Assembly (NCBI RefSeq): GCF_024734895.1
Contig: NZ_CP091430.1
Span: forward strand, 2,312,501-2,376,500
Length of the DNA stretch: 64,000 nucleotides
From: Paenibacillus spongiae
Lineage (GTDB): Bacteria; Bacillota; Bacilli; Paenibacillales; Paenibacillaceae
Direction of reading: 5' to 3'
Below the pieces are notes generated by a model, which saw only the letters and a list, made by a program, of their open reading frames with translations, was not told the origin of the DNA and searched no databases. Positions 33,004-41,979 of the stretch are shown here, one piece after another; position 1 is the first letter of the stretch; each line of letters begins with the position of its first letter. The position numbers and the translations under genes were made by a program.

Positions 33004-34350
33004 ATGCTTAATCTGAGCAAGCCTGCAGCGGCTAAACTTCTGGGCGGGTTCGCGGCTATGATGGCAGCGTTTATCGTCGTCTTGATCGGCTGGTCCATAC
33101 AGGTCAGCGGCGGACGCGACACGGAGGAGCGCCTGTCGCTCTATTGGAGCCGGTATGCCTCTGTCTATTACGAAAATCACGGGAGCTGGGAGGGGTTCGC
33201 CCACGTCATGGAAGCGGATGGGGCCCGGTATCCGGAGCGTGTTCCTTTCCGTGCGGCATTCAAGGACGAGCAGGGGAATCTGCTGGCTGCATATGTATCG
33301 CATGACGAATTCGGGACGGACGCGGGCGATGCCGGGATGTCGAAGCCGTTAATCGTGAACGGGCGGATTGTCGGTTACAGCGTAACGGAAGCCCGGTTCG
33401 ATTATAGCCCTGGCTTGCCGGTCTGGCTGTCAGCGATTCTGCTGGCAGCCGTCGTGTACGGGTTATTCTTGTTATGGCATGCGGGATTCCAACGGGAGTT
33501 CCGCCGCAAAATGCAGCATATCTCGGTATTGGCGCAGCAGCTGGCGGAGGAGCGTGCCGATATGGGCGGATCTAAGCCGCAAGCGCCCGCTTCGGATCCG
33601 GAAACGGCTATGCCTGCAGTGGAGCTTGCCTTGGAACGCGCCCGCCTCCGCTTGCGCAGACTCGAGACGGTCAGACGGACGATGGTCGCCGACATCGCCC
33701 ACGAGCTGCGGACGCCGCTGGCGGTTATGCGCACGCAATTGGACAATGCGATCTATGCAGGCGAGCCGCTGCCCCTTGCCAAGACCTCGGCGTTATATGA
33801 TGAAACGATTCGAATGTCCAAGCTGGTCCGCGACCTGCAGGAGCTGGCGCTTGCGGAAACCGGGCATCTGCCGCTCGAGAAGCACTGGTTCTCGCTCACG
33901 GAGCTTGTGGAATCGGTCGTGGAAATGCTGTCGGCGGAGGCGGAGGAGAGAAGCGTTAGCATTCGATTCCGATCGGATGGCGAGATCAAGCTGTTCGCGG
34001 ATCAGGTGCGGATCAGGCAGGCCGTCGTCAATTTGACGGGCAATGCGCTGCGGCATGCCCGCCAAGAGATTCGGGTCAAACTTGAACTGGATGCCGGCCG
34101 GGTCGTCTTCGAAGTAACGGATGACGGATGGGGAATCGAGGAAGAGGAACTGCCGCATTTATTCGATCGGTTCTATAGAGGCAAACCGATCGAGTCCTCG
34201 TCGCAGCAAGGACGGAAGAGCACGGGGCTCGGACTCGGCTTGGCGATTGCGAAGCAGTATGCCGAGGCTCATGGCGGACAGATTACGGTAAGCAGCCAGT
34301 GGGGCGAAGGTGCGCGCTTCGGGCTTATCCTGCCGGTAATAGCGGAGTAA
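33004..34350 (+). CDS. Sensor histidine kinase
   Basis: 448 residues. Two membrane segments (about 14-32 and 141-158) bracket an extracytoplasmic region of about 105 residues, moderate in size and unlike the very short loop of BceS-type sensors. A linker with basic, helical character leads to HisKA with H233 (DIAHELRTPLAVMR), then N box NLTGNALRHA, G1 DDGWGIEE, F box LFDRFYRG and G2 GLGLGLAIAKQ. The stimulus is unknown; a cell-envelope or peptide signal is plausible given the ABC neighbours. Confidence 0.9.
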   Translation: MLNLSKPAAAKLLGGFAAMMAAFIVVLIGWSIQVSGGRDTEERLSLYWSRYASVYYENHGSWEGFAHVMEADGARYPERVPFRAAFKDEQGNLLAAYVSHDEFGTDAGDAGMSKPLIVNGRIVGYSVTEARFDYSPGLPVWLSAILLAAVVYGLFLLWHAGFQREFRRKMQHISVLAQQLAEERADMGGSKPQAPASDPETAMPAVELALERARLRLRRLETVRRTMVADIAHELRTPLAVMRTQLDNAIYAGEPLPLAKTSALYDETIRMSKLVRDLQELALAETGHLPLEKHWFSLTELVESVVEMLSAEAEERSVSIRFRSDGEIKLFADQVRIRQAVVNLTGNALRHARQEIRVKLELDAGRVVFEVTDDGWGIEEEELPHLFDRFYRGKPIESSSQQGRKSTGLGLGLAIAKQYAEAHGGQITVSSQWGEGARFGLILPVIAE

Positions 34351-34466
34351 GGGATCGGCGGGACCTAAGAAATCTGCATCAGTTCTGCATATTTGCTCCA
34401 TGATGGCTGCACACGGGTTTGATACGTTATAGGCGACCCATTTATATACTGAGGTGAGACGCTGGA

Positions 34467-35150
34467 ATGATACGTATCCAAGGATTAACGAAGACGTTCG
34501 GAACGGGAGAAGCGGCTACCCGTGCACTCAAGCAGGTTAGCTTCGACATTCAGCAGGGCGAGACGGTATCGATTACAGGCCCGTCCGGCTGCGGCAAGAC
34601 GACATTATTGCATCTGATGGCAGGCATCGAGCAGATGGACGCAGGCGAAGTCTGGATTGGGGATACGCCCATTCACCTGTTGAAGGAACGGGAGCTGTCG
34701 CGGTTCCGGCTGGAGAAAATGGGCTTCGTCTTTCAATCGTACCATCTGGTACCGGTTCTGAGCGCTTGGGAGAATGCGGCGCTGCCGCTCATTGCGCAAG
34801 GCGTGAAGAGAAAGGCGGCCAGGGAGCGCGCCATGGACGCGCTTATGCGCGTCGGCTTGGCTGACCGGGCCAACCGCTATCCATCCGAGCTGTCGGGCGG
34901 TCAGAATCAGAGGGTGGCGATAGCCAGGGCGATCGTCGGAGAACCGCTCATTCTGTGGGCGGACGAGCCGACGGGGGCGCTCGATACGGATACCGCCGAG
35001 CAGGTCGTCGGGCTGCTCGATATGCTGAACAACCATTATAGGACGACGATCGTTATGGTCACGCATGATCCGCAAATTGCCGCACGTACCCATCGTACGA
35101 TCCGCATGCAGAACGGGCGAATCGTTCATGACGGAGGCGACAGGTCATGA
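34467..35150 (+). CDS. ABC transporter ATP-binding protein (LolD/BceA type)
   Basis: 227 residues, compact core without extensions. Walker A GPSGCGKTT, Q loop FVFQSYHLVPVLSAWEN, signature LSGGQNQRVAIARA (Asn for the usual Gln/Glu), Walker B LILWADEPTGALD and switch VTHD place it in the LolD/MacB/BceA family. GAGGTGAGACGCTGG precedes the ATG. The permease begins in the overlapping ATGA at its stop. It lies 116 bases after the histidine kinase, with no terminator between, so it may belong to the same transcript. Confidence 0.92.
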   Translation: MIRIQGLTKTFGTGEAATRALKQVSFDIQQGETVSITGPSGCGKTTLLHLMAGIEQMDAGEVWIGDTPIHLLKERELSRFRLEKMGFVFQSYHLVPVLSAWENAALPLIAQGVKRKAARERAMDALMRVGLADRANRYPSELSGGQNQRVAIARAIVGEPLILWADEPTGALDTDTAEQVVGLLDMLNNHYRTTIVMVTHDPQIAARTHRTIRMQNGRIVHDGGDRS

Positions 35151-37927
35151 TCGGCAATCGTCTGGTATGGAAAATGGCATGGGAAAACATGCGCAGACAA
35201 TGGAAGCAGACATTGCTCACGACTGCCGCCGGAGCGATCGGCGCCCTGCTCATTACGGTCTCGTTCGTCAATTACCAGTCTGTGAAGCATAGCGGCGACG
35301 CATGGATCGCCGCACGCTTCGGAGCGATCGACTGGGAGCTGAGACCGATGGACGGAGATCAGCGGGCATTCACGGCCGAAGCGGCCGACTCGATAATGGC
35401 GGCTTATAAGAAGGGCGGGGCTGATGTGCGGTTCCTGCCGGTCGTGGAAGGCGATACGACGCTGATTGCCGGAAGCAAGGAGCAGCAGCGGAGCAAGACC
35501 GGCATGCTGGCCATCGGATTGTCCGCCGACCGGGCCGAGTCATTCGATTCCACGCAGCCCGATGTCTGGAGCAGCAGCCTTCGGCCCGACGAAGCGGTTG
35601 TGGATGAGGAAACCGCGGCTGATTTGAACATCCGTCAGGGAGACGGGATTCAATTGCTTGACCATGAAGGCAAGCAGCGGCTGTTTCAAGTCCGGCACGT
35701 TGCCCGGCAGACGGGATTGACCGGTTACCGGGGCGGGAACGCTGCGGCGGCGGGGACGGTTATCGTCAGCGAAGAGGCCGCGCGTAAGCTTGTCGGCATG
35801 GAGCATGACGGCTATCATTCGCTGCTGGCCGGACGAATGGATCCAAGCGATCCGGTGCAAGGATTTTCCTATTTCGAGAATGCCGATTCGGAGCCGTTTC
35901 AGCTGCGCATGTTGAAATATCATGCCGAGAGCAAAGCCAATAATCTAAGTGTGTCATTCATCGTCTCCATGATCAGCGGGGTGGCCATCGCATCCAGCGC
36001 GCTTCTGATGCGGCAGGTGCTGGTCATGATCGCCGAAGGGAGACGGGGGATGTACGGCGTGCTGCGCGCCATTGGGATATCCCGACGTCAGATTGGCGGC
36101 ATGTTCGCAGCCGAAGCGCTGCTGCTGTCGCTGTTCAGCGCTGCGGCGGGAACGCTGCTTGGCACGGCGGGCGGGTTCGCGCTCGTTAAGCTGTTCTATG
36201 GCGTATATTCCGAAGAGCTGTCGAGGATCAGCGGGGCGAGCATTCCGGTTACGCCTTACGTGAGCATAGCCGGCTCCGTTCAATTATTTGCGGTCATAAC
36301 GCTCTTCTTGGCCGCTATCGGCCTATTGGTTGCGCGGAAAGCCGGCCGTATTCGGATCGTAGAAGCGCTGCGCGATTCATCGGCCGCATCCGTATCCTCA
36401 TACAAGGGCGGAAAAGGCATCCGTCAGCTTGCTATTGTTTGTTTATGCGCGGCTGCTGTCTTTGCGCATCTGTATCAGTCGCTCATCGATATCCCGGAAC
36501 TAAACGGCAGCCGCATGGGATGGATTCTATTCTTGTGGCTGACCGGCTGCATTGGAACGGTGGTCCTTGCGCTCCGGCTTGTATCCGGCGGAGCGGGGAT
36601 ATTCGGTGCTATTGCCAGACAGCTGCGATTCCCGGATGTATCCGTGCTGCTTGCCGTCCGATATCCGAACGTGCACCGGGGCCGGACATTGACGATTGCT
36701 CTCTTATTCGCATTCGTCATGATGACGCTAACCTTTATGTCGAGTATATCATCCATGCTGCAGAGGGCGAATGACGTGGACCGGACCAACCAGACGATGC
36801 TGGGTTTCGGAGGGTATGTCGGGTACGCCGCCCCCGAACAGAAAGCGGACATTCTATCGATCGTGGAGAATGACCCTCAGATCGCGGAACGGGTTGCGTC
36901 TGTAGCAACGGTAGAGCCCTATATGCTGCTAATGGAGAAGCAGGGCAGCGCCCAAGCGATTGTTCCGGTCACGGATAAGCTGGTTAGCGGCGGCGGGTTG
37001 AAGCTAATCGAGAGAGACGAGCGATTCGGCAGCGATGAAGAGGTGTGGAAGGCGGTCATGAACGATCCGGCCTATATTGTCCTGCCCATATCCGATCGGT
37101 ACGAGCCAGGGGGCGAAGGAAGCGGCGAAAGGCGGGAGATTCGCATTAACGCCGGCGATCGGATTACGCTGCCGATCTATGAGAACAAGCTTAGGACACT
37201 CCAGGAGGAGTGGACGCCATTAGCGGAACGGACGTTTGTAGTTGCCGGATTTGCCGATGAGAATTCAGATGATAAAACCAAGCTTCACGTATACGACGCT
37301 ACGTATGTGAACGAATCCGTTCACCGGGAGCTGCGGGGCTATGGTTTCAAATGGACGAATCAGCCTGAGCTCGGATTCGTTCTGGTCCAGTTCGATTACA
37401 GGGATGTAGAGGCCGCTCAGAACCTCAAGGACAGATTCGTCGTGAACGGAATCATGACGTTCACCTCGCCTTATGCGGACAATGCGGCGGAGCAGCTCGT
37501 CAATCTCCAATTGTTCCGCGGATTTATCGGGTTTACGGCATTATCCGCGCTAATCGGGCTTCTTGGCCTTGCCGTCGTACAGTTCCGTGCGGTGCGGGAG
37601 AGAAGCAAAGCGATCGCGATGATGCGCTGTATCGGCTTATCCGGCAAGCAGATCACCCGAATGTTCTTGCTCGAAGGGACGGTTGTGGCGGTGGTGGGTT
37701 TGTTAGCGGGCTGGGCCATCGGTACGACGGGGTCGAACCTGTTCATTCATACCGTCGCCCAGGATGTGAAGCCTCATGAGGAGCCGATTCCGTTTCATTA
37801 CCCGTACGATTGGATCATTCCCATGTTGATCGGACTGCTGCTGGCTGCCGTATTGATCAATATCGGGCCGGCCCGGGCGGCTCTCAAGCTGACTCCCGGG
37901 GATGCTCTCCGGTCATCCAATGAATGA
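35147..37927 (+). CDS. FtsX-type ABC permease, 926 aa
   Basis: An N-terminal membrane helix (about 17-40) is followed by a large extracytoplasmic domain (about 45-270), a first FtsX block with three helices (about 275-400), more helices to about 550, a second extracytoplasmic region (about 555-790) and a C-terminal FtsX block (about 795-925). The eight-to-ten-helix, two-FtsX design resembles LolCE-fused or YtrF-like permeases rather than BceB, whose single large loop lies between helices 7 and 8. With its ATPase and the two-component system it may sense or remove membrane-active compounds or handle lipoproteins. Confidence 0.85.
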   Translation: MIGNRLVWKMAWENMRRQWKQTLLTTAAGAIGALLITVSFVNYQSVKHSGDAWIAARFGAIDWELRPMDGDQRAFTAEAADSIMAAYKKGGADVRFLPVVEGDTTLIAGSKEQQRSKTGMLAIGLSADRAESFDSTQPDVWSSSLRPDEAVVDEETAADLNIRQGDGIQLLDHEGKQRLFQVRHVARQTGLTGYRGGNAAAAGTVIVSEEAARKLVGMEHDGYHSLLAGRMDPSDPVQGFSYFENADSEPFQLRMLKYHAESKANNLSVSFIVSMISGVAIASSALLMRQVLVMIAEGRRGMYGVLRAIGISRRQIGGMFAAEALLLSLFSAAAGTLLGTAGGFALVKLFYGVYSEELSRISGASIPVTPYVSIAGSVQLFAVITLFLAAIGLLVARKAGRIRIVEALRDSSAASVSSYKGGKGIRQLAIVCLCAAAVFAHLYQSLIDIPELNGSRMGWILFLWLTGCIGTVVLALRLVSGGAGIFGAIARQLRFPDVSVLLAVRYPNVHRGRTLTIALLFAFVMMTLTFMSSISSMLQRANDVDRTNQTMLGFGGYVGYAAPEQKADILSIVENDPQIAERVASVATVEPYMLLMEKQGSAQAIVPVTDKLVSGGGLKLIERDERFGSDEEVWKAVMNDPAYIVLPISDRYEPGGEGSGERREIRINAGDRITLPIYENKLRTLQEEWTPLAERTFVVAGFADENSDDKTKLHVYDATYVNESVHRELRGYGFKWTNQPELGFVLVQFDYRDVEAAQNLKDRFVVNGIMTFTSPYADNAAEQLVNLQLFRGFIGFTALSALIGLLGLAVVQFRAVRERSKAIAMMRCIGLSGKQITRMFLLEGTVVAVVGLLAGWAIGTTGSNLFIHTVAQDVKPHEEPIPFHYPYDWIIPMLIGLLLAAVLINIGPARAALKLTPGDALRSSNE

Positions 37928-38163
37928 TATCGGTGCAGCGCGCATTCGATAGTCGCTCCTTCTCCATGCCTGCTCATAATGGCAAGAAAACGGTGACATT
38001 TATCCATTATTCGGTTAATCTTGTTCTGATGTCTAATTCATTGATCCCACACAAACCGCTGTGCAGGCTGAATGTTCGTCGTTTCGTTCATTCATTCAAT
38101 CGTAATCAGCCTTAATAGGGAATGCCGAAGCCGCCAGCGACCGGATAAGGAGTGATTGAGGAT

Positions 38164-38799
38164 ATGGAACCTGTCTTGGAGCAAATGATTCGCAAGTATC
38201 CGGAGATGGAAATCTGTCTGCCCGATATTGGAATGGCTGTCGAGCTGCTGCATCGCACGTATGCCAACGGAGGCAAGGTGCTCGTCTGCGGGAATGGCGG
38301 GAGCGCCTCGGATAGCGAGCATATTGTCGGTGAATTGATGAAGGGCTTTATGCTTCGCCGTCCGGTGAACGATTCGGTCCGCACCCGGCTGAACGAAGCG
38401 TTCCCCGAGAATGGCAATTACTTGGCGGATCATCTACAGGGCGCTCTTCCCGCCATCTCGCTTGTGAGCCAGTCGGCGCTGGCCACCGCATTCATCAATG
38501 ATGTCGAGCCGGATATGGTGTTTGCGCAGCAGGTGTTCGGCTATGTCAACGAAGGAGATGCCGTCATCGGGCTCAGCACGTCCGGCAATTCGAAGAATGT
38601 CCTGCATGCCCTGCAGGTGGCCAAAGCCATGGGCGCACATGCGATCGGCTTGACTGGCCGCAGCGGCGGTCTTATGAACGGCGTGTGCGATACGGTAATC
38701 CGCGTGCCGTATGACAGCACGCCGGACATTCAGGAGCGGCATTTGCCGGTCTATCATGCGATATGCATGATGCTGGAGGAGGCGTTCTTCACGTCATGA
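38164..38799 (+). CDS. SIS-domain sugar-phosphate isomerase (GmhA-like)
   Basis: 211 residues. A single SIS domain with the GmhA pattern: GGKVLVCGNGGSASDSEHIVGELMKGF, then STSGNSKNVLHAL and GLTGRSGG. GmhA converts sedoheptulose 7-phosphate to a heptose 1,7-pathway intermediate, and the DxxH-like zinc site of GmhA is partly recognisable (SEHIVGE). No heptose-pathway genes are nearby; instead a ROK sugar kinase overlaps its stop codon. The pair may interconvert and phosphorylate a sugar. AAGGAG 11 bases before ATG 38164 supports this start over a GTG at 38152. Confidence 0.82.
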   Translation: MEPVLEQMIRKYPEMEICLPDIGMAVELLHRTYANGGKVLVCGNGGSASDSEHIVGELMKGFMLRRPVNDSVRTRLNEAFPENGNYLADHLQGALPAISLVSQSALATAFINDVEPDMVFAQQVFGYVNEGDAVIGLSTSGNSKNVLHALQVAKAMGAHAIGLTGRSGGLMNGVCDTVIRVPYDSTPDIQERHLPVYHAICMMLEEAFFTS

Positions 38800-39761
38800 G
38801 CGTCTTGGCCGGAGTCGATATTGGAGGGACCAAATGCGCCGTATGTCTTGGCCGTGAGGCGGGGGACGGCGTGGAATTGATCGGCAAGCGGATGTTTCCG
38901 ACGCCGTCATCGCCCGAGGCGGCGATCGGGGAGTTCATTCGCAAGCTGGACGAGCTGATCGCCGAGCATGGCACCGGACTGCCCCGCGCGATTGGCATCA
39001 GCTGCGGCGGTCCGTTGGACAGCAAGGCCGGAACGATTCTATCGCCACCGAATTTACCGAACTGGGATCGTATCGATGTCGTTACTCCGCTGCGTGAGCG
39101 TTACGGCGTGCCGGTCGGCTTGCAGAATGACGCGAATGCATGTGCGCTTGCCGAATGGAAGTGGGGGGCGGGCAAGGGCAGGGCCAACATGATCTTTCTT
39201 ACCTTTGGCACCGGAATGGGCGCAGGTCTGGTGCTGAACGGCAAATTATACAGCGGAACCAACGATATGGCCGGTGAAGTGGGACATGTCAGGATGGAAA
39301 AGGCGGGTCCGGTGGGCTACGGCAAAGCCGGCTCCTTCGAAGGCTTCTGCAGCGGAGGCGGCATCGCCCGCTTGGCCCGGGATATGGCGGAAGCGAGGCT
39401 GCTGGCAGGGGACAAGCCGATGTTCTGCCACAATGCCGAGGCGCTGAATGGAATTACGACGAAAGCCGTGGCGGAGGCTGCCGCGGCAGGCGACGAGCTG
39501 GCTTTGGAAGTGTTCGGCATCGTGGGGCGCAAGCTAGGACGCGGGCTGGCCATCCTTGTGGATATTTTGAATCCGGAGATCATCGTCATCGGAAGCATCT
39601 ACAGCCGGCAGCTTGGGCTGCTGGAGGAGATAACGATGAACGAACTGCGGCAAGAAGCGCTGCCGCTTGCAGTGGACGTCTGCCGCGTCGTGCCTGCCGC
39701 GCTTTCGGAAAATATCGGAGATCTGGCGGCGCTTTCCGTTGCGCTTAATACGCTGTCCTAG
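38796..39761 (+). CDS. ROK family sugar kinase
   Basis: 321 residues. N-terminal phosphate loop DIGGTKCAVCLG, catalytic D112 in QNDANACALAEW, the GTGMGAGLVLNGKLY adenosine/phosphate segment, and sugar-binding E161/H164 in AGEVGHV identify a ROK kinase (glucokinase, NagK or ManNAc-kinase group). The zinc motif CxCGxxGCxE typical of many ROK proteins is replaced here by a GKAGSFEGFCSGGG stretch with one cysteine, so the structural zinc is probably lost. It overlaps the SIS gene by four bases (ATGA). The true sugar is unknown. Confidence 0.85.
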   Translation: MSVLAGVDIGGTKCAVCLGREAGDGVELIGKRMFPTPSSPEAAIGEFIRKLDELIAEHGTGLPRAIGISCGGPLDSKAGTILSPPNLPNWDRIDVVTPLRERYGVPVGLQNDANACALAEWKWGAGKGRANMIFLTFGTGMGAGLVLNGKLYSGTNDMAGEVGHVRMEKAGPVGYGKAGSFEGFCSGGGIARLARDMAEARLLAGDKPMFCHNAEALNGITTKAVAEAAAAGDELALEVFGIVGRKLGRGLAILVDILNPEIIVIGSIYSRQLGLLEEITMNELRQEALPLAVDVCRVVPAALSENIGDLAALSVALNTLS

Positions 39762-39847
39762 CCGATTGACGGGGACATATGACGATTCATAATGGTAGTG
39801 ATTGCGACCAGAAGCTGTCCGGGCGGCTTTAGTTATCGCATTATAAT

Positions 39848-39893
39848 AGTCAAAAGGGAAGCTCTCTTCGAGGAGAGCTTCCCTTTTGACTTT
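39848..39893. terminator. Bidirectional terminator between the ROK kinase and the ABC-2 permease
   Basis: A 19-bp perfect stem (AGTCAAAAGGGAAGCTCTC and its complement) with loop TTCGAG; T-rich flanks on both strands, CTTTTGACTTT on plus. Confidence 0.88.
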
Positions 39894-39952
39894 CATCGGC
39901 TTTTTCGAAGCCATTCGAAGCAGCCTGACTATTGCCCGGTACGCAAGCAGGA

Positions 39953-40972
39953 TCAAATCGCCCGGTGTTTACGCAATGCAGCTATGTTTAACAAAGCGAA
40001 TACGGCAGAGAAGCCGAGCAGCACATAGACGTCGGTCTGTATGCTTCCCCAGCCTTCACCCCGCAGCATAATACTCCGCATGGCATCCGCCCCGTAATAG
40101 AGCGGCATCACATAGCTTAGCTTCTGCAGCCAGGGCGCCATCGCATCCAGCGAAAATAACCCTGAGAAGAATACCTGCGGGACGATCACAAGCGGAATGA
40201 ATTGAATGATTTGAAACTCGCTGCCGGCATAAGAGGAAAGCAGCGTGCCAAGCGTCAATGCCGTCAGCGACAACAGCAGGTTGATGAGCAGCACGAACCA
40301 GATGGAGCCGTCCATATAGAGACCGAGGATATCGATGGCAAACCAGGCGATGAGAGCCGCTTGCAGCAGCGTGAACAATCCGAAGCCGGACAGATAGCCG
40401 GCGACAACTTCAGAGCGGCGGATCGGCGTAGCCAGCAGCCGCTCCAGCGTGCCGCTGGTGCGCTCCCTCAGGAAGGAAACGCCCGCAAGCAGAAAGACGA
40501 AGAAGAAGGAGAAGAAGCCAACCAGAACAGGACCGAAAGAATCGAAGGAGGTCATCTCCTCGCTGCCGTGCAGATAGGAAACGGCGGGCTGCACATTCGG
40601 CGACGCCGCTTGCATCGTCCGTTGAAGCAGCATGAGCACGGACTTATTCTTCGCAGGGTCACTGCCTTCCAGCTGGATGGAAGGCTTGCCGTCGCTTAGC
40701 GTCAACACCGCGTCGAGGTCGCCATCTGCAAGCGCGGCGTCGGCATCGGCCTTTTCCTTGAAGTCGGTTAGCGCGGCACCGGATTGCGCTAACCGGTCAG
40801 CCATCTGCGCCGGAACGTTCACCACGCCAATCTGCGGCTCTACAGTCTGGCCGTTAAAGACAAGCTTCATCAGCGTCAGGATAAGCAGCGGCGCCAGAAA
40901 CAGCAGAGCCAGCGTCCGCTTGTCGCGTACGAATTGGCGGATAATCCGGATAGCCAATGCCCGTATTCTCAT
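39953..40972 (-). CDS. ABC-2 type permease (YhgE/NatB-like, drug/antibiotic export type)
   Basis: 339 residues. An N-terminal helix (LALLFLAPLLILTLMKLVF), a periplasmic-type domain of about 140 residues with LSDGKPSIQLEG, then five C-terminal helices with the ABC-2 signature region around SFLRERTSGTLERLLATPIRRSEVVAGYL. This is the linearmycin/daunorubicin-type permease. It starts in the ATGA overlap with its ATPase. Its orientation is opposite to the ROK gene, with a shared terminator. Confidence 0.88.
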   Translation of the reverse strand: MRIRALAIRIIRQFVRDKRTLALLFLAPLLILTLMKLVFNGQTVEPQIGVVNVPAQMADRLAQSGAALTDFKEKADADAALADGDLDAVLTLSDGKPSIQLEGSDPAKNKSVLMLLQRTMQAASPNVQPAVSYLHGSEEMTSFDSFGPVLVGFFSFFFVFLLAGVSFLRERTSGTLERLLATPIRRSEVVAGYLSGFGLFTLLQAALIAWFAIDILGLYMDGSIWFVLLINLLLSLTALTLGTLLSSYAGSEFQIIQFIPLVIVPQVFFSGLFSLDAMAPWLQKLSYVMPLYYGADAMRSIMLRGEGWGSIQTDVYVLLGFSAVFALLNIAALRKHRAI

Positions 40973-41733
40973 GCGAGCCCACCTCCCCCAAGCACGATGA
41001 ATGCATCCTCGATCGTCGAACGGCCGGTTCTCGCCTTGAGAGCTTCAGGCGAATCGACCGCGGTCAGCTTGCCGTCGCGGATCAGGCCAAGACGGTCGCA
41101 TTTGTCCGCTTCGTCCATCACATGCGTCGTTAGTATAATCGTCGTGCCGCGGCTGCGCATTTCGAGCAGCTCCGCCCATATCGATTGCCGAAGCACCGGG
41201 TCGATCCCGACTGTCGGCTCGTCGAGCACGAGCACTGCAGGCTCATGAAGCAGCGCGATAGCAAGCGACAGTCTCCGTTTCATGCCGCCCGAATAGGCCG
41301 ACACCGGCTTATCGAGGTGATCGAGCAAATCGACGACAGACATCGAGGCTTCAATCCGTTTCTTCCGCTGCGCTCCGCTCAGTCCATATAGGGACGCAAA
41401 AAACAGGAGGTTCTGCTTGGCGGTCAATTCGCTGTATAGCGCGTCAGATTGGGCCATATAGCCGAAGCGCTGCAGCATGCGGAGCTGCGGCATAGGCTCG
41501 CCCAGCATGCGGACGGTTCCGCTATCCGCACGGTCGATGCCGGTCATAATCTTGATGAGCGTCGTCTTGCCGGAGCCGGACGGCCCGAGCAAGCCGAACA
41601 GCTCGCCTTGTTCCACGTTAAGCGATATGCCGTCCAGAACGGTATGATTGCCGAATCTTCGCGTAATCTCAACGATGTCGATAACTGGCGGTGTCCGCAC
41701 ACCGGCCGTTTCAATGAGAGAAGAAGCCGTCAT
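40969..41733 (-). CDS. ABC-2 type transporter ATP-binding protein (DrrA-like)
   Basis: 254 residues. Walker A GPSGSGKTT, signature YSGGMKRRLSLAIALLHEP, Walker B VLVLDEPTVGIDP and switch TTHVMDEA. The YSGGMKRR signature is typical of DrrA/CcmA-type exporters. GAGGAGCG lies upstream of the ATG. It is divergent from the RND pump gene, whose start is 246 bases away, so the two transport systems may share a control region. Substrate not known. Confidence 0.9.
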   Translation of the reverse strand: MTASSLIETAGVRTPPVIDIVEITRRFGNHTVLDGISLNVEQGELFGLLGPSGSGKTTLIKIMTGIDRADSGTVRMLGEPMPQLRMLQRFGYMAQSDALYSELTAKQNLLFFASLYGLSGAQRKKRIEASMSVVDLLDHLDKPVSAYSGGMKRRLSLAIALLHEPAVLVLDEPTVGIDPVLRQSIWAELLEMRSRGTTIILTTHVMDEADKCDRLGLIRDGKLTAVDSPEALKARTGRSTIEDAFIVLGGGGLA

Positions 41734-41979
41734 CCACTATCACGCTCCTCATATAGGTGAGATCACTGTACTCCATTTTAGGATAGCAGTATTTATACCG
41801 TTGTAAACAATCAATTGCTTGAGGGTCCCCCTCTATGCTCCTTCACCTTGAGGCTGATGAGGCCTCCTCCTCAAGTCGTAGTCAAAAACTGGACTCCAGC
41901 CGTTTTTGGCCTGTGGCAGAAACAGGTAAGCTTTATCAAGGAGTTCAAGGGAGAGTCATATTGAAGGGAGAAAAGAGTC
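41734..41979. other. Divergent intergenic region between ABC-2 and RND genes
   Basis: No gene. Contains one hairpin, CTTGAGG pairing with CCTCAAG at 41847-41875, and a CT-rich stretch. I see no clear sigma-A promoter with consensus boxes; regulatory elements for both systems must lie here. Confidence 0.5.
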
